A DNA stretch of 64,000 nucleotides from Bacillus sp. EB600 (GTDB lineage Bacteria; Bacillota; Bacilli; Bacillales; Cytobacillaceae). The notes beneath the pieces were generated by a model. The model was not told the origin of the DNA. It did no database searches and saw nothing but the letters and a program-made list of their open reading frames with translations. The translations under genes and the position numbers were made by a program. The stretch spans positions 62,001 to 126,000 of the forward strand of contig NZ_JAEVLT010000009.1 of assembly GCF_024494385.1 (NCBI RefSeq), in the 5' to 3' direction. Below, piece after piece: positions 26,104-34,081 of this stretch. Each line of letters begins with the position of its first letter. The first letter of the stretch is position 1.

Positions 26104-26147
26104 GGGGACGGTTCTTGCATCCTTTATTGGGATGCAAGAACCGTCCC
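26104..26147. repeat. GGGGACGGTTCT hairpin repeat (copy 8)
   Basis: GGGGACGGTTCTTGCATCC and GGATGCAAGAACCGTCCC. Six bases after the 28-residue peptide stop, and at the left end of array unit I. Confidence 0.9.
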
Positions 26148-26189
26148 TTCGTCTATATCCCCATTCAAGAAGGGGTTTTCTTAAAAAAG

Positions 26190-26385
26190 GTAATTAAAGT
26201 GACCGATAACTAAATACAAATTCCTAAGCCAGTCCGCGGACTGGCTTTTACTATAAAAAGTCACCTAATAAATGGCAAATTGCTCATAACTCCTTTAAAA
26301 TGGTTCATAACCTTCGTAAAATAGTTCATAATCACTTCCGAATGGTTCATAACCTACTCAGAATGGCTCATAACCTGGAAAACAA
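26190..26385. repeat. Modular repeat unit I: palindrome plus five-copy 21-bp array
   Basis: Begins with GGTAATTAAAGTGACCGATA, then the palindrome AGCCAGTCCGCGGACTGGCT (26227-26246). It is followed by five copies of G(C/T)TCATAA(C/T) whose TCATAA words start at 26284, 26305, 26326, 26347 and 26368, exactly 21 bases apart. Nine-base variable segments separate them. First and last copies are GCTCATAAC and inner ones GTTCATAA(C/T). Same architecture as unit II near 49.5 kb. Confidence 0.8.
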
Positions 26386-26415
26386 GGGGACGGTCTCTAA
26401 TTAGAACCGTCCCTT
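26385..26415. repeat. GGGGACGGTTCT repeat (copy 9), short form
   Basis: GGGGACGGTCTCTAATTAGAACCGTCCC: arms only, almost no inner stem. Closes array unit I. Confidence 0.75.
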
Positions 26416-26455
26416 CGTTCTATTGCCACCAGCAAGGCGGCTCTTTAAGTCAGAA

Positions 26456-26510
26456 AGCGCCCAGCAATTAGTGTAACTTCACTAAACGGGCGCTTTCTGC
26501 TTTTGTTTTT
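26456..26510. repeat. GCGCCCAGCRAYTAGTGT-type hairpin element, copy A (likely scfB terminator)
   Basis: GCGCCCAGCAATTAGTGTAA...ACTAAACGGGCGCTTTCTGC with outer stem GCGCCC/GGGCGC. Related copies at 28045 and 58610. Here it ends a few bases beyond the scfB stop and can act as its terminator. Confidence 0.6.
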
Positions 26511-26512
26511 AT

Positions 26513-27916
26513 TCAGTCACTTGCTTGTTCGTTCGTATCCATGGCTCGAATGGATTCAGCTACCTTCACCATCATCGAACATTCGATTCGCTTGCGGAAG
26601 ATATCACAACTAAAGTTGTAGGTTCCATTGAGGGAGCCGGTTGCGTGCAGCGCGTTGGCAGGGCAGCCGCCGCTGCAGTAGAGTTTCGCCCAGCAGTCCT
26701 GGCATTCCGGCTTCGAGTAGCAGTTGCTCTCTTTAAATTGGCTTTGCGTCTCTGGTTTTGTGATTCCATCCCAGATGTTTCCCAGACTGTAATCTTCATC
26801 CCCGACAAACTGATGGCATGGGAAGAGCTCACCCCATGGTGTAACAGCAAGATATTCGGTTCCTGAGCCGCAGCCGGAGATTCTCTTTTGAATGCAAGGG
26901 CCTTCTGAGAGGTCAAGCATGTAATGGTAAAAAGTAAAACCATTGCCGTTTTCCTCGCGCTTGAGCATTTCCTTGGCGAGAATCTCGTACTGGTTGTAAA
27001 TCTCTGGAAGGTCTTCCTCGGTGAGCGCATAGGGCTCCCGTGGATCACAGATGACCGGTTCCATCGAAAGTTTATCGAAACCAAGGTCTGCCATGTGAAA
27101 GATATCATTGGTGAAGTCGACATTGTTGTGGGTGTAAGTTCCACGCACATAGTATTCTTTGTCGCCACGCTTTTGAACGAATTCCTGGAACTTTGGAACG
27201 ATATGATCGTAGCTGCCCTTTCCAGTGACCGTTTTGCGAAGTCGGTCATGGACCTCTTTTCTTCCATCAAGACTCAAGACGACATTATACATTTCCTGAT
27301 TTAAAAAATCAGTGACTTCATCGTTGAGCAGCATGCCATTCGTAGTGAAGGTGAAGCGAAAAGTCTTTTTGTACTCTTTTTCTTTTCTTCGTGCATAAGC
27401 GACAAGCTGTTTAACAACATTCCATGCCATGAGCGGTTCGCCACCGAAGAAGTCGACGTCCAGGTTCGGGTGATGTCCGGAGTTTTCCAATAGGTAATCG
27501 ATGGCTCTTTGTCCAACCTCATAGCTCATGATTGCTCTGTCACCGTTGTATTTCCCCTGGCTGGCGAAGCAGTATTCGCATGAGAGGTTACACGTATGGG
27601 CGACATTGAGGCAGAGGGCCTTTACATAAGTCCGACGATTTCTTAAATCAATTGAGAGCTCCTTATATTCATCCTCAGTAAAGAGCTGCCCGTCATTTTT
27701 TAGCTCTTCAACAGCCGCGATTGTTTCTCGAATCTCTCCCTCGGAGATCTCAGAATTATGTGCGTATTTTTCCAGCATCAGTGTCACGATTTCTTCCGCG
27801 CGAGTTTTCTCATAAAGTTTGATAATTTCATAGGCGAGATCGTCGACAACATGAACCGATCCACTGTAGGTGTCGAGCACGATATTGTATCCATTTAGTT
27901 TATATTGATGAATCAC
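26513..27916 (-). CDS. scfB: Radical SAM SPASM maturase of SCIFF peptide
   Basis: 467 aa, GTG start 12 bases after AAAGGAGC. N-terminal ~85 residues resemble a RiPP recognition element (IVLDTYSGSVHVVDDLAYEI). Radical-SAM cluster cysteines C109, C113 and C116 (HTCNLSCEYCF), FFGGEPLM and FTTNG follow. The C-terminal SPASM region is Cys-rich: SGCGSGTEYLAV, PCHQF, and CYSKPECQDCWAKLYCSGGC. SCIFF maturases install thioether bonds between Cys sulfur and residues of the precursor (ranthipeptide class). The precursor gene lies just upstream on the same strand at 28104-28253. No protease or exporter gene is adjacent. Confidence 0.93.
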   Translation of the reverse strand: MIHQYKLNGYNIVLDTYSGSVHVVDDLAYEIIKLYEKTRAEEIVTLMLEKYAHNSEISEGEIRETIAAVEELKNDGQLFTEDEYKELSIDLRNRRTYVKALCLNVAHTCNLSCEYCFASQGKYNGDRAIMSYEVGQRAIDYLLENSGHHPNLDVDFFGGEPLMAWNVVKQLVAYARRKEKEYKKTFRFTFTTNGMLLNDEVTDFLNQEMYNVVLSLDGRKEVHDRLRKTVTGKGSYDHIVPKFQEFVQKRGDKEYYVRGTYTHNNVDFTNDIFHMADLGFDKLSMEPVICDPREPYALTEEDLPEIYNQYEILAKEMLKREENGNGFTFYHYMLDLSEGPCIQKRISGCGSGTEYLAVTPWGELFPCHQFVGDEDYSLGNIWDGITKPETQSQFKESNCYSKPECQDCWAKLYCSGGCPANALHATGSLNGTYNFSCDIFRKRIECSMMVKVAESIRAMDTNEQASD

Positions 27917-27949
27917 TTGGTAATCAAGCTCCTTTTTTCCATAAAAATT

Positions 27950-28100
27950 GCCGCCCCTCTGTAAGCAGTTGGGCGGTACATTTCCAACGTCTTGCTCCGA
28001 CGCACAGGACGTGCTAGTGCCGACGGAAGGCGGTGCTTTTAGTCGGCCAGCACCCAGCGACTAGTGTCCTTCGCTAAACGGGCGCTTGCGCTTTTGTTCT
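27950..28100. repeat. Composite GC-rich repeat between scfA and scfB (includes copy B)
   Basis: Left part has CTTGCTCCGACGCACAGGAC and GTGCTAGTGCCGACG. The right part (28045-28098) is a second copy of the AGCGACTAGTGTCCTTCGCT element with CGGGCGCTTGCGCTTTTG. It separates precursor and maturase genes by about 190 bases. Confidence 0.55.
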
Positions 28101-28103
28101 TTC

Positions 28104-28253
28104 TTATCTGTTCATTGTGTTTTCGCACTTCTGATTAGCTATACCGCAAGAAGTTTTGCAAGCTGACTGGCAAGAAGTCTGGCATGCACCGCAGCCGCCG
28201 TGTTTAGCAGTATCCTTTAGATTACGAGTGCTAAGTGTTACAATTCTTTTCAT
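28104..28253 (-). CDS. scfA: SCIFF (six-Cys) ranthipeptide precursor
   Basis: 49 aa, ATG after AGAGG. Leader MKRIVTLSTRNLKDTAKHGG, then a core with six Cys at positions 21, 24, 28, 32, 36 and 43 (GCGACQTSCQSACKTSC). This is the hallmark pattern of the SCIFF family (six cysteines in forty-five residues). Substrate of the adjacent radical-SAM enzyme, which forms thioether crosslinks. SCIFF is classically a clostridial trait; its presence in a Bacillus-like genome is noteworthy. Missed by ordinary gene-length cut-offs. Confidence 0.93.
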   Translation of the reverse strand: MKRIVTLSTRNLKDTAKHGGCGACQTSCQSACKTSCGIANQKCENTMNR

Positions 28254-28366
28254 AACATACAACCTCTTTTGAAAAAATTTTTATCACAGTACTATCCACG
28301 ATAAATTTTAACACTCTTCCTATTCACCCAATCATTTCCAGTGTGACAATACTGTGAAAATGCAAG

Positions 28367-28422
28367 CATGGGGACGGTTCTTTTGTTCCTTCTGCTGAAG
28401 GAACAAAAGAACCGTCCCTGCG
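28367..28422. repeat. GGGGACGGTTCT hairpin repeat (copy 10)
   Basis: ATGGGGACGGTTCTTTTGTT and AACAAAAGAACCGTCCC with inner CCTTCTGCTGAAGG stem, upstream of the scfA promoter region. Confidence 0.9.
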
Positions 28423-28543
28423 CTATCGTTTGAAAGAGTAATTCCGCAAGTAACATCGATTCTTTTGGATATAGTATGTAATGAGGCTTACTAGAAGGGA
28501 CTTTTCATAAGTATTTTTGCTTTTCAATAAGGAGTGACAATAG

Positions 28544-28822
28544 TTGAATTTAGATCATCTGCAAAAATTCGTATTTAATATGGAAAATGACAAAGGTCAG
28601 TTTGTGGTAAAAGGGGAAGTCATCGGGGATAGCGAAATTCCGCTGTTGGATGATGTAAAGTTTGAAGCGGTCATTGCATTGCTTAATTCGATCGATAAGA
28701 AGAACTTCAGTGAAGGAGGGAATGATCATCTATTTGACAAGTACATAGGCGATATTGAAGAGACAATCGGTGAGATGAAAAAATATAACCAATTCCAGGG
28801 AAAAATAAACGAGGGTAAGTAG
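28544..28822 (+). CDS. Hypothetical acidic protein, 92 aa
   Basis: Not recognised. TTG start after AAGGAGTG. Acidic, no Cys, no membrane segment. First half looks beta-rich (KGQFVVKGEVIGDSEIPLL), second half helical (FDKYIGDIEETIGEMKKY). Monocistronic. Confidence 0.6.
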   Translation: MNLDHLQKFVFNMENDKGQFVVKGEVIGDSEIPLLDDVKFEAVIALLNSIDKKNFSEGGNDHLFDKYIGDIEETIGEMKKYNQFQGKINEGK

Positions 28823-28934
28823 AGTCTACAAAACTTGAAAAGTATACTAAGAATGCTAATAATTCCTTGAATATGATTCATAAGCCTCGCGAAATCGACC
28901 AAATTCATTAACTTTCCTTTGCTTCTAGTTTTTA

Positions 28935-28957
28935 CTACAAAAGAACCGTCCCTGTGC
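28935..28957. repeat. Half copy of GGGGACGGTTCT repeat (copy 11)
   Basis: Only the right arm ACAAAAGAACCGTCCCTGTG survives. A decayed ATTCATAAG word lies about 60 bases upstream. Confidence 0.6.
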
Positions 28958-29008
28958 TTCCCTCGTTGCGAATACAGAAGTCTTGATTTTTGTAAGGGAG
29001 AAAAGTGA

Positions 29009-29692
29009 ATGCCAGGATTTGTAGAGATTATCTTTAGGACCTTTCTAGCTTTTATATTATTATGGGGATTTGTCCATCAGCTCGGCAAACAGACGATTGC
29101 TCAAAAAAGTTATCACCTTTACATAGCCTCGATTACGATTGGTACCATCGCCGGAAATCTAGCCTTTAATATTAACATTAATTTTCTGTATTTTATCCTT
29201 TCATTTGTTATTATTGCGGCAGTTGTTTTTATCTTGAATATCCTTGCGTTAAAAAATCTGCGCTATCGAAAATGGATAGCTGGAGATCCGACTACCTTAA
29301 TTGAAAAAGGACAAATCCTCGAAGAATCAATGCAAGGTATTGGTTTTTCATTAGATTCACTTAAGCAGTTATTGCGTGGAAAAGGGATCTTCAACATTGA
29401 GGAAGTGGAGTATGCCATTTTAGAGATCGATGGCTCCCTGTCTATTTTAAAAAAAACTGAATACCAAACGATAACGAAGCGGGATTTTCATATAGAATCA
29501 CCATCCAACATAATTCCAGTAGAACTAGTTATAGATGGAAAGATACTACACCAAAATTTGTCAAAGCGCTATGACGAAGAATGGCTGCTGGCTGAGCTAA
29601 AAAAGAGAAACATTACCGTTTCTGAAATCTCATATGCCGTTGTAGGAACAACTGGGGGCCTATATATTGATTTATTTCAGGATCATTTATAA
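29009..29692 (+). CDS. YetF/DUF421-family membrane protein
   Basis: 227 aa, ATG after AAGGGAG. Three N-terminal membrane helices (about 5-25, 38-55, 58-78), then soluble DUF421 repeats with GDPTTLIEKGQILEESM and a YAILEIDGSLSILKK strand. The C-terminal half includes VIDGKILHQNL. Family members are integral membrane proteins of uncertain role, some spore-associated. Followed within a few bases by a hairpin repeat. Confidence 0.85.
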   Translation: MPGFVEIIFRTFLAFILLWGFVHQLGKQTIAQKSYHLYIASITIGTIAGNLAFNININFLYFILSFVIIAAVVFILNILALKNLRYRKWIAGDPTTLIEKGQILEESMQGIGFSLDSLKQLLRGKGIFNIEEVEYAILEIDGSLSILKKTEYQTITKRDFHIESPSNIIPVELVIDGKILHQNLSKRYDEEWLLAELKKRNITVSEISYAVVGTTGGLYIDLFQDHL

Positions 29693-29743
29693 TGGGGACG
29701 GTTCTTTTGTTCCTTTCCATGGGAACAAAAGAACCGTCCCTAT
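29691..29743. repeat. GGGGACGGTTCT hairpin repeat (copy 12)
   Basis: AATGGGGACGGTTCTTTTGT / ACAAAAGAACCGTCCC with TTCCATGGGAA loop-stem. Begins at the DUF421 stop codon. Confidence 0.9.
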
Positions 29744-29805
29744 GCTTCGCATATTTCTTCTTTAAAAGGGAATTTTATTTGTATCTAAAGTAAGGGGACA
29801 TACTA

Positions 29806-30312
29806 ATGGACTACAAAGTATTTAAGGCAATTAATCTGCTTTCTGGACGTTGTTCTCCGATTGATTTGCTGATGATTTTTTTATCAAAAAAGATTCGTTA
29901 TGTGTTTATTTTTGTTTTGATTTTCATGTGGTTTAGAAATGATTTTTATAAAAAAGTGTCTTGTAATGCGGTGATGTCTTCGGGGATTACTTTGTTTATT
30001 CATACTTTGATTAAGTTGTTTTATTTTAAACCACGTCCCTTTGTGAAACGTCGTGTCGGCATACTGATTCCTTCAAAAATGGATTCTTCATTTCCAAGCA
30101 AACATACTCTCCTTGCGTTTGCTATATCTACTTCTATTTTTCTTTATAACCGCGTCCTTGGTTCAATCATGTGGGTATTATCAGTATTGACGGGTTTTTC
30201 CCGTATTTGGGTAGGGCATCATTATCCATCTGATATTATCGGTAGTGCATTTATCGCCACCATGACCAGCATCATAGTAGCAAAAACAACCGGTAAATTT
30301 TCAAATAAATAA
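29806..30312 (+). CDS. PAP2-family phosphatase (undecaprenyl-diphosphatase-like)
   Basis: 168 aa, ATG after AAGGGGA. The three PAP2 motifs are present: KLFYFKPRP, then FPSKHT, then SRIWVGHHYPSD. Five to six membrane helices. Similar in size to BcrC-type enzymes that recycle undecaprenyl pyrophosphate at the outer face of the membrane. The canonical PSGH reads PSKH. Monocistronic between two hairpin repeats. Confidence 0.88.
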   Translation: MDYKVFKAINLLSGRCSPIDLLMIFLSKKIRYVFIFVLIFMWFRNDFYKKVSCNAVMSSGITLFIHTLIKLFYFKPRPFVKRRVGILIPSKMDSSFPSKHTLLAFAISTSIFLYNRVLGSIMWVLSVLTGFSRIWVGHHYPSDIIGSAFIATMTSIIVAKTTGKFSNK

Positions 30313-30325
30313 GCATGGGAATAAG

Positions 30326-30377
30326 CATGGGGACGGTTCTTTTGTTTCTTTTAGAGGGAAACAAAAGAACCGTCCCT
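30326..30377. repeat. GGGGACGGTTCT hairpin repeat (copy 13)
   Basis: CATGGGGACGGTTCTTTTGT / ACAAAAGAACCGTCCC with TTTCTTTTAGAGGGAAA inner stem, just after the PAP2 stop. Confidence 0.9.
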
Positions 30378-30436
30378 TCGTTCTCTTCTGAAAGCTCACG
30401 CTTGTACATATAGTAGGAGTAAAAAAACGAAAAAAG

Positions 30437-31018
30437 GTGGGCTTTATTTTTTTTCAGAAGGTAATGGCTGTAATTGTAGGTAGTCTTCTATTGAGTATCG
30501 GAATTAATGGTTTCTTGGTTCCCCATCAATTGTTAGACGGTGGGATAACAGGACTCGCTCTCATCTTGCATTATTACTTTGGTTATCCAACAGGGTTAAC
30601 TATGCTTCTTCTGAGCATTCCTCTATGTATATATGCATGGGTTTATGACCGGGACTTCTGTTATAATGGCTTTCTTGGCCTGATCACTGCTTCTATAATG
30701 ATTGATTTGTTAGAACCATTGAAAACAAAGTTTTTACTTTCCATCCTTCCAAGTGCGTTGTTAGGGGGAGCATTTATTGGAATAGGGGTAGGAATCATGT
30801 TCCGATATAAGGCAAGCACTGGAGGAACGGATTTGTTAGCCCAAATGATCTCCGAATATTTTTCGATAACGATAGGGGTCGCTATTTTGATGATAGATGG
30901 TTTAATCGCAGCAGTAGCTTTTAAAACACTAGGATTACAAGCATTTCTTTTTTCTTGCATAACGATTTGCTTCATTGGAGTTATTACTTCACTAATGGCT
31001 AGACCATTGAATAGTTAA
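30437..31018 (+). CDS. YitT-family membrane protein (short form)
   Basis: 193 aa from GTG; ATG at 30464 is an alternative start, and neither has an ideal ribosome-binding site. Five hydrophobic helices with the YitT pattern NGFLVPHQLLDGGITGLALI and later GVGIMFRYKASTGGTDLLAQ. The usual C-terminal soluble DUF2179 domain is absent. Function unknown; sometimes proposed to be transporters. Confidence 0.82.
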   Translation: MGFIFFQKVMAVIVGSLLLSIGINGFLVPHQLLDGGITGLALILHYYFGYPTGLTMLLLSIPLCIYAWVYDRDFCYNGFLGLITASIMIDLLEPLKTKFLLSILPSALLGGAFIGIGVGIMFRYKASTGGTDLLAQMISEYFSITIGVAILMIDGLIAAVAFKTLGLQAFLFSCITICFIGVITSLMARPLNS

Positions 31019-31101
31019 TTTGACATTAATAAAGTCACAGCATAAGCGAACGAGACGAAAGTTAGGACAAATGGAGGTTTATCTATTATTCTGTCAATTG
31101 T

Positions 31102-31150
31102 TAAAGAAACTTTTCGACACTAAGAGCGGGTGTCAAAAAGTTTCTTTGCT
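31102..31150. terminator. Long hairpin, terminator-like
   Basis: AAAGAAACTTTTCGACAC and GTGTCAAAAAGTTTCTTT form an 18-bp stem with one mismatch around TAAGAGCGG. About 85 bases after the YitT stop. No other structure noted in 31019-31276. Confidence 0.55.
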
Positions 31151-31276
31151 AAGGCTATTGGGACACCATCTTTTGGTACTTAAATGCAAGTCTATTATAA
31201 CCCTCATATTTAGAGTCAGCACTTCTTTACACCAGGAAATTGCAATAAAAAAGCATGTATAACTCACATGCATTTT

Positions 31277-31459
31277 TTAGGTATCTAAAAAAGTATCATT
31301 GTAATGTTCATACTTATAATAAAGTTTGCTATGTTCTTCTAAAACATCTGGAAAGCATCTTGGACAGTATTTCTGAGTTGGTAATGATGCGGGTTGACTT
31401 TTCCAGAAGTACCTACCACAGGAAGTACACTTTTCTGTGCATTTTTCCAAATATTTCAA
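31277..31459 (-). CDS. Small zinc-ribbon protein
   Basis: 60 aa, TTG start seven bases after AAGGGGAG. Contains CTSCGRYFW and, 20 residues on, KYCPRCF: two CxxC pairs forming a zinc ribbon. A further Cys precedes them (EKCTEKCTSC). C-terminus charged and aromatic-rich. Likely cytoplasmic regulator or accessory protein; function unknown. Confidence 0.65.
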   Translation of the reverse strand: MKYLEKCTEKCTSCGRYFWKSQPASLPTQKYCPRCFPDVLEEHSKLYYKYEHYNDTFLDT

Positions 31460-31692
31460 AACGCTAACTCCCCTTATGCATTTTTTACTTTTTCCAATGA
31501 CTTCTATCTATACTATGTTTCACTTTGGTCTTAGGACTAGACTGTTTTCTTATTTTAGTTTAACTCTTATTTGGATACCAAGTTAAAATCGTATATTATG
31601 CTAAGAAATAATTGTCATTAAGAAATGAGGATAGAACATTTTTTTGAAAGCTTCTATTTTCTGTACTAAACACTAAATAGGAGGAAATAAAC

Positions 31693-31776
31693 ATGGCAAA
31701 TCAAATGGATACTAATAAATTGAAACAAGCAGAGGAAGCTTCTTCCCTTGTTGCTTATATTTTCTAGTTTCTTGAT
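31693..31776 (+). CDS. Possible truncated small protein, 27 aa
   Basis: Excellent ribosome-binding site (TAGGAGGAAATAAAC) and ATG, but the frame MANQMDTNKLKQAEEAFFPC ends after 27 residues. In the -1 frame the text continues only briefly, so this may be the intact 5' end of a broken gene. Confidence 0.3.
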
Positions 31777-31885
31777 AATACGGGGAAAAGAGAAGGGTTC
31801 CACAAGGAAAGATAAAATTACAATGAATAAAAAATTCACTTTTTCATCATTCTAAAAAGGTCTTAAAAAATAAGGAGGCTTATTC

Positions 31886-32092
31886 ATGACAGTAATTAGT
31901 CAAGTTCAGCAGACATTAGCAGGTTTAAAAAGTGCTCAAGCAAGTTTCGAAACGTTCGCTTTACAAACAGAAAATCAACAAGCAAAGCAGCTTTACCAAG
32001 ATGCAGCTAAACAAACCCAATCCGTTGTAGACAGCATTGAACCACGCGTTCAACAAATCGAACAAGAAGAACCTCAATACAAACAACAATAA
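31886..32092 (+). CDS. DUF1657 protein
   Basis: 68 aa, ATG after AAGGAGG. Pattern MTVISQVQQTLAGLKSAQAS and ALQTENQQAKQLYQDA is the DUF1657 two-helix family found in spore-forming Bacillales, often encoded near DUF421 proteins and SpoVA operons. Here a DUF421 gene lies 2.2 kb upstream but no spoVA genes are present. Gln-rich, no membrane segment. Terminator follows. Confidence 0.85.
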   Translation: MTVISQVQQTLAGLKSAQASFETFALQTENQQAKQLYQDAAKQTQSVVDSIEPRVQQIEQEEPQYKQQ

Positions 32093-32105
32093 TTAATTAG
32101 GTGAG

Positions 32106-32138
32106 AAAAAGGTTGGTTGAGTGAACCAACCTTTTTTA
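32106..32138 (+). terminator. Intrinsic terminator of DUF1657 gene
   Basis: AAAAAGGTTGGTT-GAGTG-AACCAACCTTTTTT. Confidence 0.92.
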
Positions 32139-32343
32139 TAATATCAGAATTATATGTTGACCTTTTTTGCGATAAAACACCGAGGTGGTTTCATGAAAGA
32201 CAAAATTTCTAAATTTTAATAGGTGTATGACATTGCAAGGAGGAAATGAGAAGTGACAGTATTAACCAGGTTTAGGTACACATCTGGTCTCATTTTCATA
32301 AAATGAAACGTTCAGTTCGATAAGTATGAAGGAGCGTTTTATT

Positions 32344-33138
32344 GTGCCAAACGATACCATTACCGTTTACCATGGAACCAACTTGTTTTCCGCACAGCTG
32401 ATTCATATATACGGGATAAGGCTAGATGCCCAACGAAGATTTTCTGATTTTGGTAAAGGGTTTTATGTTACTTTCAACAGTAAACAAGCGATAAGATGGT
32501 CCATCGTACGGGCAAATAATTTACAGGTTTCGCCTAAGATTTTAGAAAAGCTCAACATCAGTCAAGATACCTACCTCAACCATTACAACAACAAGATACC
32601 CGTCTTACTATCCTTTGAACTTGACGTTCAGAAGCTTCTTACGTTGAATGGGAAAATATTTCCTTTCCCTAACTATCCAAACTGGAAAAATTATTATCAT
32701 CTATGGAAACAGTTCGTTTATAAATGTCGGGCAGGAGAGCCTCATCCTTTTGATTTTGTTTACGGTCCTATTGGTGGAGGTCATTTTAAACACCATAAAA
32801 AAATCAAGGTTTCAATGTCCAAGGAACAGCTTGCCTTAAATAGTACAAAAGCAATTGGATGTTTAACAAACATGAGAATCTTTCCTTTTAGCCCATATAG
32901 AATACCTGTGAAGGCAGATAAAAATAATTTGCTTCTTGGAGAAGTTCAAGAAATCATAACGAGAGAGTATGGGATCACAAACGAACATGCCGACTCATTA
33001 ATACGCAATTCTTGGGTAAGCGGACTTCACCGGGATATATTACTGCATGAATCTCCCCATTACTGGGCGTTGAGTTTAATAGGCGGCAGCAGACTTTGGG
33101 TACAGGAATATGAAGATAAACTGCTTATGGGGAATTAA
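32344..33138 (+). CDS. DUF3990 protein (ADP-ribosyltransferase-like fold)
   Basis: 264 aa from GTG at 32344, seven bases after GAAGGAGCG. N-terminal VYHGTN followed about 20 residues later by DFGKGFYVT and QAIRWS. This is the DUF3990 pattern, which I recall as an ART-superfamily domain. The rest (about 110-264) is not recognised. Converges on a zeta-like kinase gene whose stop lies only 15 bases away. A leader at 32200-32330 contains a short frame starting MTVLTRFR behind AAGGAGGA, possibly a remnant DUF1657 start. Role as effector, toxin or NAD-using enzyme is inference. Confidence 0.65.
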   Translation: MPNDTITVYHGTNLFSAQLIHIYGIRLDAQRRFSDFGKGFYVTFNSKQAIRWSIVRANNLQVSPKILEKLNISQDTYLNHYNNKIPVLLSFELDVQKLLTLNGKIFPFPNYPNWKNYYHLWKQFVYKCRAGEPHPFDFVYGPIGGGHFKHHKKIKVSMSKEQLALNSTKAIGCLTNMRIFPFSPYRIPVKADKNNLLLGEVQEIITREYGITNEHADSLIRNSWVSGLHRDILLHESPHYWALSLIGGSRLWVQEYEDKLLMGN

Positions 33139-33152
33139 ATAAGGCAACACAC

Positions 33153-33950
33153 TCATGAACTGGAGCTTTTTTTTAGAAAGCTCTCATACATATCTTTCTT
33201 TTTCATCACCTTTGAAACGATCAGTGTAAAATCTTCTCTGTTATCAAATATATGATAACTATCTACTAGATCCTTCACTGCTAAAAATGTTTTTGGTACT
33301 AGTTTGTGAGTGCTTTCTATAACATTAGTCGGGATACTCCTACCTGTTATTTTGGCACGTTCTTCAGCACGGATTCTAGCCATAGATAGCGGGACGTCTG
33401 ATATATATAAATGGACTGCATACCCTTCTCGAATAAGATAACGAATCAAATTTTTATATTTCTTAGGTTTTGCCAAGGTTCCTTCGTAAATAAATGAAAT
33501 ACGATTTTCTATTAACCCTAAAACTAGCCTATCCCTAATGTCACAGGATTCTTTATGTACAAATGACGCGGCTGTTAGCGGGGAGGTTTCTTTATACTGT
33601 TGATATTCGGGAATAAAGATTTTTATATCATCAGGATCAACCGTAAGGAACTTTATAGGGGATGTTTTTGCTTGTTCTTTGATAACCTTTTCCCGAAGTT
33701 TTGTTTTACCTGTGGCACTGCCTCCTCCAATTAATATAGCAACAGGGTTTAAAGAGTTCTTCATGTGATCAGTGTTTTGCATCAGGCTCTTTATGATCTT
33801 GACATGTAACCTTTCTCGGTGTGGGACATAATTGTTAGGAGATAGACTGTAGATCTTTTTCGTATCGTTGTCGGATGATCCATTTCCCACCGAACGTTTT
33901 GAACATAATTTTTTCATAATCCCATCATAAATAACTTGTATTACTTTCAT
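33153..33950 (-). CDS. Zeta-toxin-like P-loop kinase
   Basis: 265 aa. Walker A GGGSATGKT (75-83), then VDPDDIK (about 105-110) in the place of the zeta catalytic Asp, and RAEERAKITGRSIP as the Arg-bearing lid. Zeta toxins phosphorylate UDP-N-acetylglucosamine; related housekeeping kinases exist. No epsilon-like antitoxin gene precedes it. The N-terminal 65 residues are extra and basic. Tail-to-tail with the DUF3990 gene. Confidence 0.75.
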   Translation of the reverse strand: MKVIQVIYDGIMKKLCSKRSVGNGSSDNDTKKIYSLSPNNYVPHRERLHVKIIKSLMQNTDHMKNSLNPVAILIGGGSATGKTKLREKVIKEQAKTSPIKFLTVDPDDIKIFIPEYQQYKETSPLTAASFVHKESCDIRDRLVLGLIENRISFIYEGTLAKPKKYKNLIRYLIREGYAVHLYISDVPLSMARIRAEERAKITGRSIPTNVIESTHKLVPKTFLAVKDLVDSYHIFDNREDFTLIVSKVMKKKDMYESFLKKSSSS

Positions 33951-34025
33951 TTATCATCACCAATACAAAATATGCACAAAGAGCATAAAAAATCACAGAG
34001 AACCTGCCTTGCAAACATGGGTAAA

Positions 34026-34079
34026 CATGGGGACGGTTCTTTTGTATCTTTCGGGGGGACGCAAGAACCGTCCCCATAA
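34026..34079. repeat. GGGGACGGTTCT hairpin repeat (copy 14)
   Basis: ATGGGGACGGTTCTTTTGT / GCAAGAACCGTCCCCAT. Ends three bases before the stop codon of the minus-strand gene at 34082 and can serve as its terminator. Confidence 0.88.
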
Positions 34080-34081
34080 AC

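Noticed and set aside
26284-26385. CRISPR array
   Set aside because: Regular repeats with variable spacers, but repeats are about 12 bp and spacers 9 bp, only five copies, and no cas genes in the window.
31255-31467. Plus-strand 70-residue frame opposite the zinc-ribbon gene
   Set aside because: The minus-strand frame has CxxC pairs and a well-placed ribosome-binding site; the plus frame has neither.
29009-32092. spoVA2mob-like spore-resistance operon
   Set aside because: DUF421 and DUF1657 genes are both present, but they are 2.2 kb apart in separate units and no spoVAC/AD/AE genes occur.
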